Source of the DNA: Sycobia sp. Sy_11
Taxonomy: Eukaryota > Arthropoda > Insecta > Hymenoptera > Epichrysomallidae
Assembly: GCA_018907035.1 (NCBI GenBank)
Contig: JACCIC010000227.1
Location: 579,001 to 643,000 of the forward strand
DNA length: 64,000 nt
Reading direction: 5' to 3'
How positions within the stretch are numbered: position 1 is the stretch's first letter; every line of letters starts with the position of its first letter. Position numbers and translations under genes: made by a program. Below are positions 27,873 through 34,110 of the stretch, piece after piece. The notes below the pieces were generated by a model, which saw only the letters and a program-made list of their open reading frames with translations, made no database searches and was not told the DNA's origin.

Positions 27873-27986
27873 ATTAATCTCACTTGCCGCCTCCTCCTCC
27901 TCGTCGCTGAAAATCTCGTCCAAGTACTCGCGCCGCGGATCCGCATAGGGCTTATCCCGGCCTTTGTCTTTCTTCTGGCCCTGCAT
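544..27986 (-). CDS. DNAH2: Axonemal dynein heavy chain, DNAH2-like, N-terminal part (8 exons, 3' incomplete)
   Basis: Heavy chain of an axonemal inner-arm dynein, the ATP-driven motor of cilia and sperm flagella. Only the tail (DHC_N1 region, which binds intermediate chains and the partner heavy chain) is present; the AAA+ motor lies past the left edge. Exons, coding order: 27986-27884, 26214-26144, 24263-23892, 21102-20856, 16166-15709, 11136-11000, about 2467-2152, 1117-544. Every junction uses GT/AG and phases agree throughout (1,0,0,1,0,2,0), giving about 759 codons of a protein that is usually around 4,400 residues in this family. Blocks such as [24 protein letters not shown] and KILDVR..TWYDDM match my recollection of DNAH2 tails in order, so I favour DNAH2 (1-beta) over other axonemal chains; no alignment was run. 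In insects with few motile cilia, expression is expected in testis and chordotonal neurons (family knowledge). Confidence 0.85.
1222..1402. repeat. (TA)n and (GA)n microsatellites
   Basis: A perfect TA run of about 50 bp at 1222-1272 and a GA run of about 52 bp at 1350-1402. They lie in intron 7 and give rise to low-complexity frames that are not genes. Confidence 0.95.
1550..1821 (-). CDS. Unrecognised exon-like block inside dynein intron 7
   Basis: On the minus strand an acceptor-like ccttag at 1827-1822 is followed by 90 open codons and a good donor-like GTGAGT at 1549-1544; the frame stops three codons beyond the donor. Codon use looks coding, with mixed GC-leaning third positions, unlike the AT-rich flanks. 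The translation has three N-glycosylation-type sites (NST, NTT, NTT) and reads like part of a secreted or membrane protein. I do not recognise it. At 272 nt it cannot be spliced between dynein exons 7 and 8 without breaking the frame, so it could be an exon of a nested gene, a decayed insertion, a poison exon, or chance. Confidence 0.35.
2152..2467 (-). CDS. DNAH2: Dynein heavy chain exon 7 (DHC_N1 tail)
   Basis: Carries the tail block [34 protein letters not shown] and ends ..QFDDKTTA at a strong donor GCG|GTGAGT (2151-2146). The 5' end is uncertain. Phase continuity with exon 6 needs one leading base, which fits acceptors just before 2467 or 2455. Both have weak pyrimidine tracts. Homologous tails carry about ten more residues at this junction, so a micro-exon in the 8.5-kb intron is possible. 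Confidence 0.85.
2468..7234 (-). other. Dynein intron 6, distal part: AT-rich, no gene seen
   Basis: Very AT-rich intron. It holds (TA)n at about 4533-4588, interrupted (TA)n/(GTAT)n at about 4744-4845 and a decaying (GA)n at 5700-5760. The short frames are low-complexity or random. A slightly GC-richer patch at 6720-6900 has no identifiable feature. Confidence 0.7.
4533..4845. repeat. (TA)n microsatellites in intron 6
   Basis: Perfect TA run of about 56 bp at 4533-4588, followed by a compound TA/TGTA tract at 4744-4845. Confidence 0.95.
7235..8501 (-). mobile_element. Degenerate mariner element A
   Basis: Element of about 1,267 bp with imperfect terminal inverted repeats of about 28 bp: TACGAGGTGTGTTCAAATAA at the left (7235) and TACGAGGTATGTTGAAACAA read inward from the right (8501). 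TA dinucleotides lie just outside each end (7233-7234 and 8502-8503), as expected for mariner target duplication. Length and structure are typical of Tc1/mariner. It lies in dynein intron 6 in the same orientation as the gene. Confidence 0.92.
7294..8220 (-). pseudogene. Mariner A transposase, frameshifted
   Basis: Would have been a DD34D transposase for cut-and-paste transposition. Visible blocks are an N-terminal helix-turn-helix region ([32 protein letters not shown]), the first catalytic Asp in [11 protein letters not shown] near 7870, the second in QHDNAPTH near 7600, and the third in [11 protein letters not shown] near 7490 with 34 residues between the second and third Asp. These blocks sit in different frames, so frameshifts lie between them. 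No complete enzyme can be made. Confidence 0.9.
8552..8795. repeat. Diverged ~64-bp tandem repeat, four units
   Basis: Units start near 8566, 8630, 8690 and 8765 and share a core like AGAGCACCGCG, then CCAGGATCACGACT, preceded by a GTCTTTAA-like segment. Spacing is 60-75 bp and units differ by many substitutions, so the array is old. It begins about 50 bp outside the right end of mariner A. Function unknown. Confidence 0.7.
8796..10183. other. AT-rich intron with (AAT)n patches, no gene seen
   Basis: Contains degenerate (AAT)n/(TAA)n tracts at about 8990-9090 and 9190-9250. No splice-flanked coding block or mobile element was recognised. Confidence 0.6.
10197..10405 (+). mobile_element. tRNA-like SINE with 13-bp target site duplication
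   Basis: A GC-richer unit of about 209 bp bounded by perfect 13-bp direct repeats ATATTGAATTATG (10184-10196 and 10406-10418), with an A/T-rich 3' tail just before the second copy. The head has tRNA-like promoter boxes: an A-box-like segment TGGCTCGATCGCTAG near 10208 and a B-box-like AGATCAAATGCC near 10250. This is the structure expected of a Pol III-transcribed SINE mobilised by a LINE. It lies antisense to the dynein gene in intron 6. Confidence 0.8.
10608..10727 (+). repeat. Short interspersed repeat ending in (TA)n, copy 1
   Basis: About 85 bp beginning AAAACAGCGTAAA and ending CGATATTTGATTATATATA, then a TA run to about 10727. It is almost identical to 19618-19713. Both copies end in a TA microsatellite and differ by a one-base A-run length. 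Confidence 0.9.
11000..11136 (-). CDS. DNAH2: Dynein heavy chain exon 6 (137 nt)
   Basis: The acceptor has a strong pyrimidine tract (ttctccctcgcattccag, ending 11137) and the donor is GGCAG|GTAAGT (10999-10994). It encodes 45 codons plus two bases, beginning [17 protein letters not shown] and continuing ..[19 protein letters not shown]. This is the W-L-D-x-S-x-I-F..VD-x-F..RC-x-D-L-I-E block conserved in axonemal dynein tails. Phase 0 in and phase 2 out match exons 5 and 7. The plus-strand frame at 11020-11292 is its antisense shadow. Confidence 0.92.
12076..12253. repeat. Compound (CA)n / (GC)n microsatellite
   Basis: A long CA tract with an internal (CG)n run near 12127-12140 and a perfect CA run at about 12192-12253. 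Alternating purine-pyrimidine of this length can form Z-DNA. The H/T-, V/C- and R-rich frames over it are artefacts. Confidence 0.95.
13240..13800. other. GC-rich non-coding island in intron 5
   Basis: Distinctly GC- and CpG-rich against the AT background, with a G-run of about ten bases near 13733-13742. Overlapping frames on both strands lack splice context or recognisable domains. Possible conserved regulatory DNA; no direct evidence. Confidence 0.4.
15709..16166 (-). CDS. DNAH2: Dynein heavy chain exon 5 (DHC_N1 tail)
   Basis: The acceptor ccaaccgcag ends at 16167; the first two bases complete a codon begun in exon 4 (T+AC, Tyr). 152 codons follow: [18 protein letters not shown], then [48 protein letters not shown] and ..YKDLYKQ, all standard DHC_N1 landmarks. 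The donor is CAG|GTGAAT at 15708-15703. The exon is GC-rich. Confidence 0.93.
16748..17427. repeat. (TA)n and long (GA)n tracts
   Basis: TA run of about 57 bp at 16748-16804, and a GA-rich tract at 17283-17427 with a perfect run of about 65 bp. GA runs are binding sites for GAGA-type factors in insects (family knowledge); use here is unproven. Confidence 0.95.
18560..19610. other. GC-rich non-coding island in intron 4
   Basis: About 1 kb of clearly higher GC with a (CT)n tract near 19143-19187. No coding block with splice sites was recognised on either strand. It could be a conserved enhancer or a recently inserted unknown sequence. Confidence 0.4.
19618..19713 (+). repeat. Short interspersed repeat ending in (TA)n, copy 2
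   Basis: Near-identical to 10608-10690: AAAACAGCGTAAA start and CGATATTTGATTATATATA end. The following sequence is unrelated to copy 1. No flanking target duplication is evident. Confidence 0.9.
20792..20829. repeat. (CA)n microsatellite beside the exon 4 donor
   Basis: Two CA runs separated by one slipped unit, starting about 25 nt inside intron 4. On the gene strand this is a (TG)n run just downstream of the 5' splice site. Confidence 0.95.
20856..21102 (-). CDS. DNAH2: Dynein heavy chain exon 4 (DHC_N1 start)
   Basis: Encodes [20 protein letters not shown], then [19 protein letters not shown] and ..DEYDFWIYR, the classic opening of DHC_N1. I chose the acceptor gaacgtgcag ending at 21103, because its pyrimidine tract is good and the residue spacing from WPD in exon 3 to LTD then matches homologues within one residue. 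The alternative acceptor before 21126 adds eight residues in the same phase. The donor is CGCT|GTAAGT (20855-20850), phase 1. Confidence 0.93.
21103..23891 (-). other. Dynein intron 3: GC-rich island at 21980-22480, rest AT-rich
   Basis: The island is CpG-rich, with GAGA-type runs near 22290-22330. Flanking sequence is plain AT-rich intron. No extra exon or mobile element was recognised. Confidence 0.6.
23892..24263 (-). CDS. DNAH2: Dynein heavy chain exon 3 (N-terminal tail)
   Basis: The acceptor actttacag ends at 24264; 124 codons follow in phase 0, opening [18 protein letters not shown]. It contains the DNAH2-type N-terminal blocks [29 protein letters not shown] and [15 protein letters not shown]. 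The donor is ACC|GTAAGA (23891-23886). Homologues have a matching ..YFIR..VQFG..WPES series at this position. Confidence 0.92.
24264..26143 (-). other. Dynein intron 2
   Basis: AT-rich, with a small GC-rich patch at 24760-24900 and rising GC from about 25850 towards exon 2. No additional coding block was recognised. Confidence 0.6.
26144..26214 (-). CDS. DNAH2: Dynein heavy chain exon 2 (71 nt)
   Basis: The acceptor tttaattgcag ends at 26215 and the donor is TTA|GTGAGT (26143-26138). It encodes (R)[19 protein letters not shown] and LEEL; the first codon is completed from exon 1. It is acidic and predicted helical, linking the charged N-terminus to the conserved tail. Phase 1 in and phase 0 out agree with both neighbours. 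The longer plus- and minus-strand frames over this spot are not genes. Confidence 0.85.
26215..27883 (-). other. Dynein intron 1 with TA and CA repeats
   Basis: Contains (GT)n/(GC)n at about 26455-26485, (TA)n at 27438-27473, (CA)n at 27549-27600 and (TA)n at 27821-27869, the last starting 14 nt inside the donor. Otherwise AT-rich with no further coding block. Confidence 0.7.
27438..27869. repeat. (TA)n, (CA)n, (TA)n microsatellite cluster
   Basis: TA at 27438-27473, CA at 27549-27600 and TA at 27821-27869. The frames of repeated IY or HT residues here are artefacts. Confidence 0.95.
27884..27986 (-). CDS. DNAH2: Dynein heavy chain exon 1 with start codon
   Basis: The ATG at 27986-27984 has A at -3. 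It encodes [20 protein letters not shown], then [14 protein letters not shown] plus one base: a basic stretch followed by an acidic one, as is usual for variable dynein N-termini. The donor is CAA|GTGAGA at 27883-27878. No in-frame stop is seen in the nine codons upstream, so a start further 5' or an upstream exon cannot be excluded. Confidence 0.8.
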
Positions 27987-28500
27987 TATATCGACGTCGT
28001 TTGCTTTTTGCCCGTGTCTGTACGGGTGCGCGTGTACACTCTTTACGGGGGCTGCCCTGCCCGGCTTAGTCCGAGGGCGGCGTGGCGAGGGACGCAGCGA
28101 GTCCCCGCCAATTTCTGCCCTTCTACGGGAGGGGGCAGTTTCTTTTTTTTCTTCTTTCTCCCAACCTCTCGTGCCTCCTCATACACCTTTCTCTCTCGTT
28201 AAATAGCTTGGGGATCCTGTTAATACGCTATCGATAGTTTTCTTCTCACCGTTGCTCTACGCTATCTTTATTTCTTTTTTCTCTTCCTCTTACTCTGTCA
28301 GCGCGCAAGGTACTTATTTTATTCAGCAAGCAGACACGCACGTGTGCGCTTCACGTTTAACCAATCTATCGAGCGACAGTCGCCATTAAAGCTGTGTATC
28401 TGTGTCAAAAGAGCGCATACATTCACGATTAATCGATTAGCATTCGGAGAGTGATTCGCGCCGCTGCTTTTCTGTCTCATTTTATTTTCGTGCTGTCTCG
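27987..28500 (-). promoter_or_regulatory. GC-rich region 5' of the dynein gene, probable 5' UTR/promoter
   Basis: CpG- and GC-rich in contrast to the AT-rich DNA further upstream, and directly ahead of the inferred start codon. I cannot point to a specific TATA or initiator. The plus-strand frames here are shadows. Confidence 0.35.
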
Positions 28501-30744
28501 CTTCTATTTATTACTGTTATTTTGTGTAAAAGATGTAAACAAATATTTTCCACGAGATAAATAAAAAATGTTCGAACCATTTGAAATACAGTAAGGAAGT
28601 GGAAGCTGCATGACAAAATTGAGCAGAAGTTTATTGTATATAGAATACCAATTAGAATGAATTATTTTATTTTTATTCAGAAAAATTTTATATTAATGTA
28701 ATACCATTCAGTTATTTCTGATATAAATCAGCAACACTAAAACTGTGCCGGAAGCTTTATAATGACATATACGTTTCATTGTAACGTGTTCATGGTTTTT
28801 TTTCTCTTGACAAATGTAATTCTAATATGTTTAGAAAAATTAATAAATTCAATCATATGTTTACTTAAAGAAATACAATGAAATAATAATTTTCAAATCA
28901 AAAAATATTGAGATTTAAACGAACTCTTTACTAGACAGATCGAGGCGTATTTAAATTATTTTCATTCAATGAAAAATTTTTTATTTTTTCAAAGAAATCG
29001 TTTCATTGAATATCGTTGATTGAAGATTTCTCTGAAAATACTATGGAATAAAGAATAATAAATTTTCATATATCCCACGTAGTTGAGAAAAAAGTAGAGA
29101 AACTAAAGGAACAGATTCCTAGTTTAATATATATATATATTTCCAATCGGAAATAAAAAATGCATCTGTAAACGTTTTCTTCAGAAGATTCGGTGCATAT
29201 AAACGTAAATACTTTCATAATAAAATAAATATACTGATCCATTCGTTTCTTTGAAATCCTATGAGAGGTGTATTTGGACTTTGTACGTTCTTCTTAATAA
29301 AGCTTCAAATAATGCGGATTTAAGTAATTCTTAAAGTTTCTCATTAGTAAATGAAATAGAAAATTAATTAAATCATGGTAAACAATTTGAAATGACAAAT
29401 AGTTTTATTTTAAATATATTACTGTTCGTTATTTTGTTTCGTCATATATTCTTGTTCACTATTAACATGCTACTAAATCTATTGCTATATTGTATTATGA
29501 GTTTGAAGTCACTGTATTTTCTATATATTATATGGATTATATTAATGTAAAATTTGTCGATAGTATTTATTAAGATATAAATAACGAAGGACATTAATAA
29601 TGAACAAATCAAAGCTAAAGAAAATTTTACACGTATATCCTGTTGGTTTTTTTGATCTTCTTTGAAAACTTGATTAGATTACTTTCACAGTTAATTATGA
29701 AGAGGAGGAAATGCTATTTTCTGTAACGCCTTCCTTATCAAATACTCATATGTCAAAAAACATTAACGCTTAATTTTATTTCTGGACTACTTTTGTTAAG
29801 TTAGTTTAACTTACAGATTAGTTTAATAAGTATCTTACAGTAAATTTGTTTGTAATATACGAGTACAAAGTTCTTCCCTTGATTTTTGAAAATAGTCGAG
29901 ACACATAGTATAAGACTAAATTAGCTATCTATAAGATAGCGAATTTAATAAGTATATAGTAATAATAATAATAATAATGATAATTATATTATTATAATTA
30001 GTCATAAGATTCAATTCGCTATCTTTCATTTGTTCGTATTAAATTGTTTTTGATTCTGCGATCAAAATGTTTTTTTCACCCCAGCGAAGCGTGCCTTCTA
30101 CAATCTCTTCTTGCAGAATGCACTATTTATATTTAACCCAAATTATATGTAACTAAATGTATTAATAAGTAACTTTATTTGATAATACGTAAATCGTAAT
30201 ATAGGACGAACTTTGCCTTTTTCACTCACGAGTATCGAACTTCTCTGAAAAAGAAAGAAGGCGCACATAAATCTCGATATCAGATTCACCGAATTCGGTT
30301 AATTTCTGCATAGTCAGCGCGTACGTTACTTTCCGCTGTCGAGCCAAAAGTACATAAAACCGCGTGGTACGCCATAGAAAAAACGGTATGATTGTTACGC
30401 GCTCGTTAGAAACGAAAACAGAAAAAGATAGATCCTATTAGATATCAAAGCAGTTTACTTACGCATTTGAATATATATATATGTATGTATATATAGAAAT
30501 TCATATTATATGTTCGATACCTTGGTTTATCCATGAAGGCTTTGCGCAGAATGAGAGTGAGCGGGGTTGGAAAGGAAACTCGTTGTGGAGGGCAGCGCGG
30601 GTGAACGTACGCAAAAGCCTGCGTAATTTCTGCACATGCATCAAGTTTGGTAGCTGGCGAATACTCGCTCGCATCGCACCCGTCAACTAAATGGAAGTAT
30701 CCGAGTCCTGCCTTCGTATGCATCGCTTGTCTGTAATTTTCTCG

Positions 30745-30792
<48 letters not shown>

Positions 30793-30930
30793 TTATCTTC
30801 TCTTAGAAAATAGTTGTATGCCAAATAATACTAAAGATAATTTGTGATAACTAATTTTAATATAAAAAGGCGTGATACACAGCGTCTGCTTAAAAAATGT
30901 GGTATTCGCAGACCGTTATTTTGCTTTTAT
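28501..30930. other. AT-rich intergenic spacer, no gene seen
   Basis: Simple AT-rich DNA with small (TA)n and (AAT)n tracts, and an interrupted (CT)n tract at about 30748-30792. No coding block or recognisable mobile element. Confidence 0.6.
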
Positions 30931-30938
30931 TTCAGTTG

Positions 30939-31346
30939 AATACGATATCCCGGTGCCTCAGGACAATTTTTACTACAGGAGTTTAGCGTTTGGACGGTAG
31001 AATCCGATGTCTAGATATGCTGGGGCGATTTCTATGGACAGTTTCGTGTTTGGACGGTAGAATTCGATATCTAGATGCCTTGGAATATTTTTTTTAGGTG
31101 GAGTTGCGTGATCGGACAGTAGAAGACAATGTCCAGGTATGACGAGACGACTTCTACGGATAGTTTAGTATTCTCTTCACGCGAACACCAAACTCCCAGT
31201 AGCAGTTGTCCCCGGATACCTGGAAATCTTATTGTATCACACTAACATGAAATTCTCCATAGCAGTCGTGCCGAGATATATTCTATCGTCCGAATATGAT
31301 ACTCTCCATGGAAGTCGTCACGAAACACTTGGAAATGTTTTTCGTC
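30939..31346. repeat. Inverted array of ~60-bp repeats (foldback-like)
   Basis: The left half (30939-31178) has about four direct units, with starts near 30981, 31041, 31103 and 31163, sharing GTTTGGACGGTAGAA, GATATCTAGAT and ACTTCTATGGACAG-like segments. The right half (about 31186-31346) carries the same kind of unit in reverse complement, for example CTCCATGGAAGTCGTC. Direct tandem units arranged as an inverted pair is the architecture of foldback-type elements. No transposase was found. It abuts the (TA)n tract that hosts mariner B. Confidence 0.65.
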
Positions 31347-31355
31347 GGTCGTCTG

Positions 31356-31412
<57 letters not shown>

Positions 31413-31416
<4 letters not shown>

Positions 31417-32697
31417 GTATGTGAATAAGTCTTTCCCGTTTTTTTTTCAAATTTTCAGCCTTTATTGTGAAAAAATGGTTACAAATGAATTATTGAAAGT
31501 ATTGGCCATCGCTAGCTACAACTTTTTCCCATCTTTCTGGCAACATACGAATCCCGTTGCGAAAAAATTCGACCGGTTTGGCCTCTATCCAGTCATCCAC
31601 CCATTTTTTGGCTTCCCCGTAGGAATGGAAGTGCTGGTCAGCCAGGCCATGCGTCATCGATCTGAAGAGATGGTAATCAGACAGGAGCAACGTCTGGACT
31701 ATACGGCGGGTGGGGTAGGACTTCCCATTTGAGCGTTTCTAAGTATGTTTTCACCGGCGGTGCAACATGTGGGCGAGCATTGTCATGTTGCAAAATAACT
31801 TTGTCGTGCCTGTCGGAGTATTGTGGCCGTTTTTCTCGCAGTGCGCGGCTCAAACGCATCAATTGTCGTCGATAGACCTCGCCTGTGATCCTTTCATTCA
31901 GTTTCAGAAGCTCATAGTAAACCACACCTAGCTGGTCCCACCATATACAGAGCATGAGCTTGGCGCCATGAATATTTGGCTTGGCCGTCGATGATGATGC
32001 ATGGCCGGGTAGTCCCCATGATTTTCTTCGCTTCGGATTATCGTAACGTATGCACTTTTCATCGCCAGTCACGATACGATGCAGAAAACCCTTTCTTTTA
32101 TGTCGCTGAAGCAGCTGTTCGCAAGTGAAAAAACGCCGTTCGACGTCTCTCAGCTTCAGTTCGTACGGCACCCAAGTTCCTTGCTTTTGGATCATTCCCA
32201 TGGCTTTCAAACGCTTGGAAATGCTTGTTCGGTCAACTCCCAATGCTTCAGCAAGTTCTTCTTGCATTTGACAAGAATCTTCATCAAGCAAAGTCGCCAA
32301 TTCTCGATCTTCAAAGATTTGCGGCTGCCCGGAACGCTCCTTGTCTTCCACGTCGAAATCACCGCTTTTGAAGCGTCGAAACCATCCGCGAACACTTGAA
32401 TCGTCGACACAACCTTCTCCATAAGCCTCCTGAAGCAATCGATGCGTCTCGGCAGCAGATTTCTTCAAATTGAAGCCAATAAAGTGAAACTTCCCGCAAA
32501 TGACGTCGACTCGACTCAAATTTCGACATTTTCACGATATCAAAAATTTATGATGCGAAAAAATTTTAACTAATGTGTTAGTATGGAATTGTTGACATAT
32601 GAATAAGCTTTGATTATGACATATGTAACCATTGAATACTCGCACAGTATTGGTGGCGCCATCTCTTACAAAAAACGGGAAAGACTTATTCACACTC

Positions 32698-32701
<4 letters not shown>
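31413..32701 (-). mobile_element. Mariner element B, nearly full length
   Basis: About 1,289 bp, with inverted repeats of about 30 bp sharing TGTGAATAAGTCTTTCCCG then a T-run, at 31413 and ending 32701. It lies between TA dinucleotides within a TA tract. It belongs to a different mariner lineage from elements A and C by both TIR and transposase sequence. Confidence 0.93.
31490..32529 (-). pseudogene. Mariner B transposase with two frameshifts
   Basis: DD34D transposase. The ATG at 32529-32527 opens MSKFESSRRHLREVSLYW, but the conserved protein continues in another frame from about 32500 (FNLKKSAAETHRLLQEAYGE). A long intact stretch runs to 31680, with SGDFDVEDKERSGQP, KRLKAMGMIQKQGTWVPYEL, TGDE (first Asp), QHDNARPH (second) and YSPDVAP. 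A one-base shift then moves SDYHLF (third Asp, 34 residues after the second) and the C-terminus ..ERWEKVVASDGQYF to another frame, stopping at 31490. The small number of lesions suggests a fairly recent copy. Confidence 0.92.
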
Positions 32702-32743
<42 letters not shown>

Positions 32744-32818
32744 AAAAAAAGTGTTTATTGCAAACGTAGATTTAATAATAATTTTAAGGAAATAGGAATG
32801 AGTAGATGGGCTAATTAG

Positions 32819-33485
32819 CGGACTCTCCCTTTAAATGTGGTAGTCTCGTAAGTGCATGTAGGTGTTTATTTACTATTAGTCGCGGATTATAAAATCGTGC
32901 CGACAATGCCTGCCATGTTGTCGCATAGTTCGCGTCAGTCGTTGCCACATCCTTTACTAAATCAGCAGCGGGACCGGTCAAGCAAAGTTTCAAATAACTG
33001 AATTTAGTAGCATCACTCGCGATCTCGGAGTGTACGAGCGTATTAAAGAGGTCAGCGAAACTCTCCCAGTCCTCATACCGGCCAGAGAACTTTGGGAGAT
33101 CGAGTTTCGGAAGATTAGGCCTGACAAGCGTAGCCCCGGCTACATTGGCAGTATCCGACGGAAGCGAAGTCGAGAGATCGGCCCTCCCGAGTTGATCCAT
33201 CTTATCAGTAAGTGAATCGAGCAATTGCTGATATGTTGTACGAATTTGATTAAACACATTGTCAACGAGATAAGAATCATTTCCGGCATCATCACGAGCA
33301 ATAATCTCCGCGTGGGTTTGTCGAATTTCTGACCAAATATCTTTCACCGCGTCGATCCTAGTCGAAAGATTGCTTTTACTCAGCGGCCTATCAATATGAT
33401 CCTTCAACTCGGCCTGCATATTTTCAATTTCACAATTATGGGCGGTTTGTAGAGCTACAAGCCTTCTTAGCTGTATTGGCGCCAT
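32819..33485 (-). pseudogene. BEL/Pao gag, 3'-truncated
   Basis: From the ATG at 33485 (MAPIQLRRLVALQTAHNCEI) about 220 codons remain, including the DUF1759-type signature LPKLDLPKFSGRYEDWESF and the following ..FSYLKLCLTGPAADLVKD..W.AL..RF block typical of BEL/Pao capsid proteins. It stops abruptly after ..LPHLKGESA at the deletion junction with LTR sequence. Confidence 0.9.
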
Positions 33486-34091
33486 TATGATCGAAACCGT
33501 AACTAAATATAATACACGCTCAAATCCCACAAGGCCCTCTTACAGCGATTCTATAGACAAATCGTTTACACTAATGACTAACGTAATTTTCTTATAAAAT
33601 AACTATAGCGACATGTATTATCAATTAAACATTCACACACATAAAATAACTTATAAATAACAACCTACTAAACTAATAGAAATATAACGTATAAAAGGTA
33701 CAAAGCTAATAGAATCAGATAACTCACTAATATAACTTAACAAAACTAAGAAAGTATAACGTATAAGCAGGTATAAAGAATAAAAAATCAAATAATCTAT
33801 TAAGCTAATTTGCTAAAACTAATAAAAGTACAATGTATATAAAATATTAAACGACGCAAGAAAATGAAATAACTTTATTTTTATTAATCTTTAACTCTAT
33901 TATTTAATCTAACTTTATTATTATTAAGCTTTAAATTTATTATTTAAACTAACTTTACTATTATTAAGTTTATTATTATTATTCACTTTATTATTAAGAT
34001 AATTATTAATCTAAATTATACAATAAAATTGAATACCTTGCTTCATACAAATATTGACTAAAATTAGTGTTAATTAAACCTTTCTACTCAA

Positions 34092-34110
34092 TCCTCACCC
34101 GGGGCACCAA
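34092..34110 (-). other. BEL/Pao primer-binding site
   Basis: Directly after the CA end of the 5' LTR on the minus strand comes TTGGTGCCCCGGGTGAGG. Its position and TGGTGCC start are those of a retroelement tRNA primer-binding site; the primer tRNA is not assigned. Confidence 0.65.

Larger units (their letters stand above)
31358..32740. repeat. (TA)n microsatellite split by a mariner insertion
   Basis: About 55 bp of TA at 31358-31412 and about 39 bp at 32702-32740 on either side of mariner B. The original tract was probably one run of nearly 95 bp. Confidence 0.85.
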
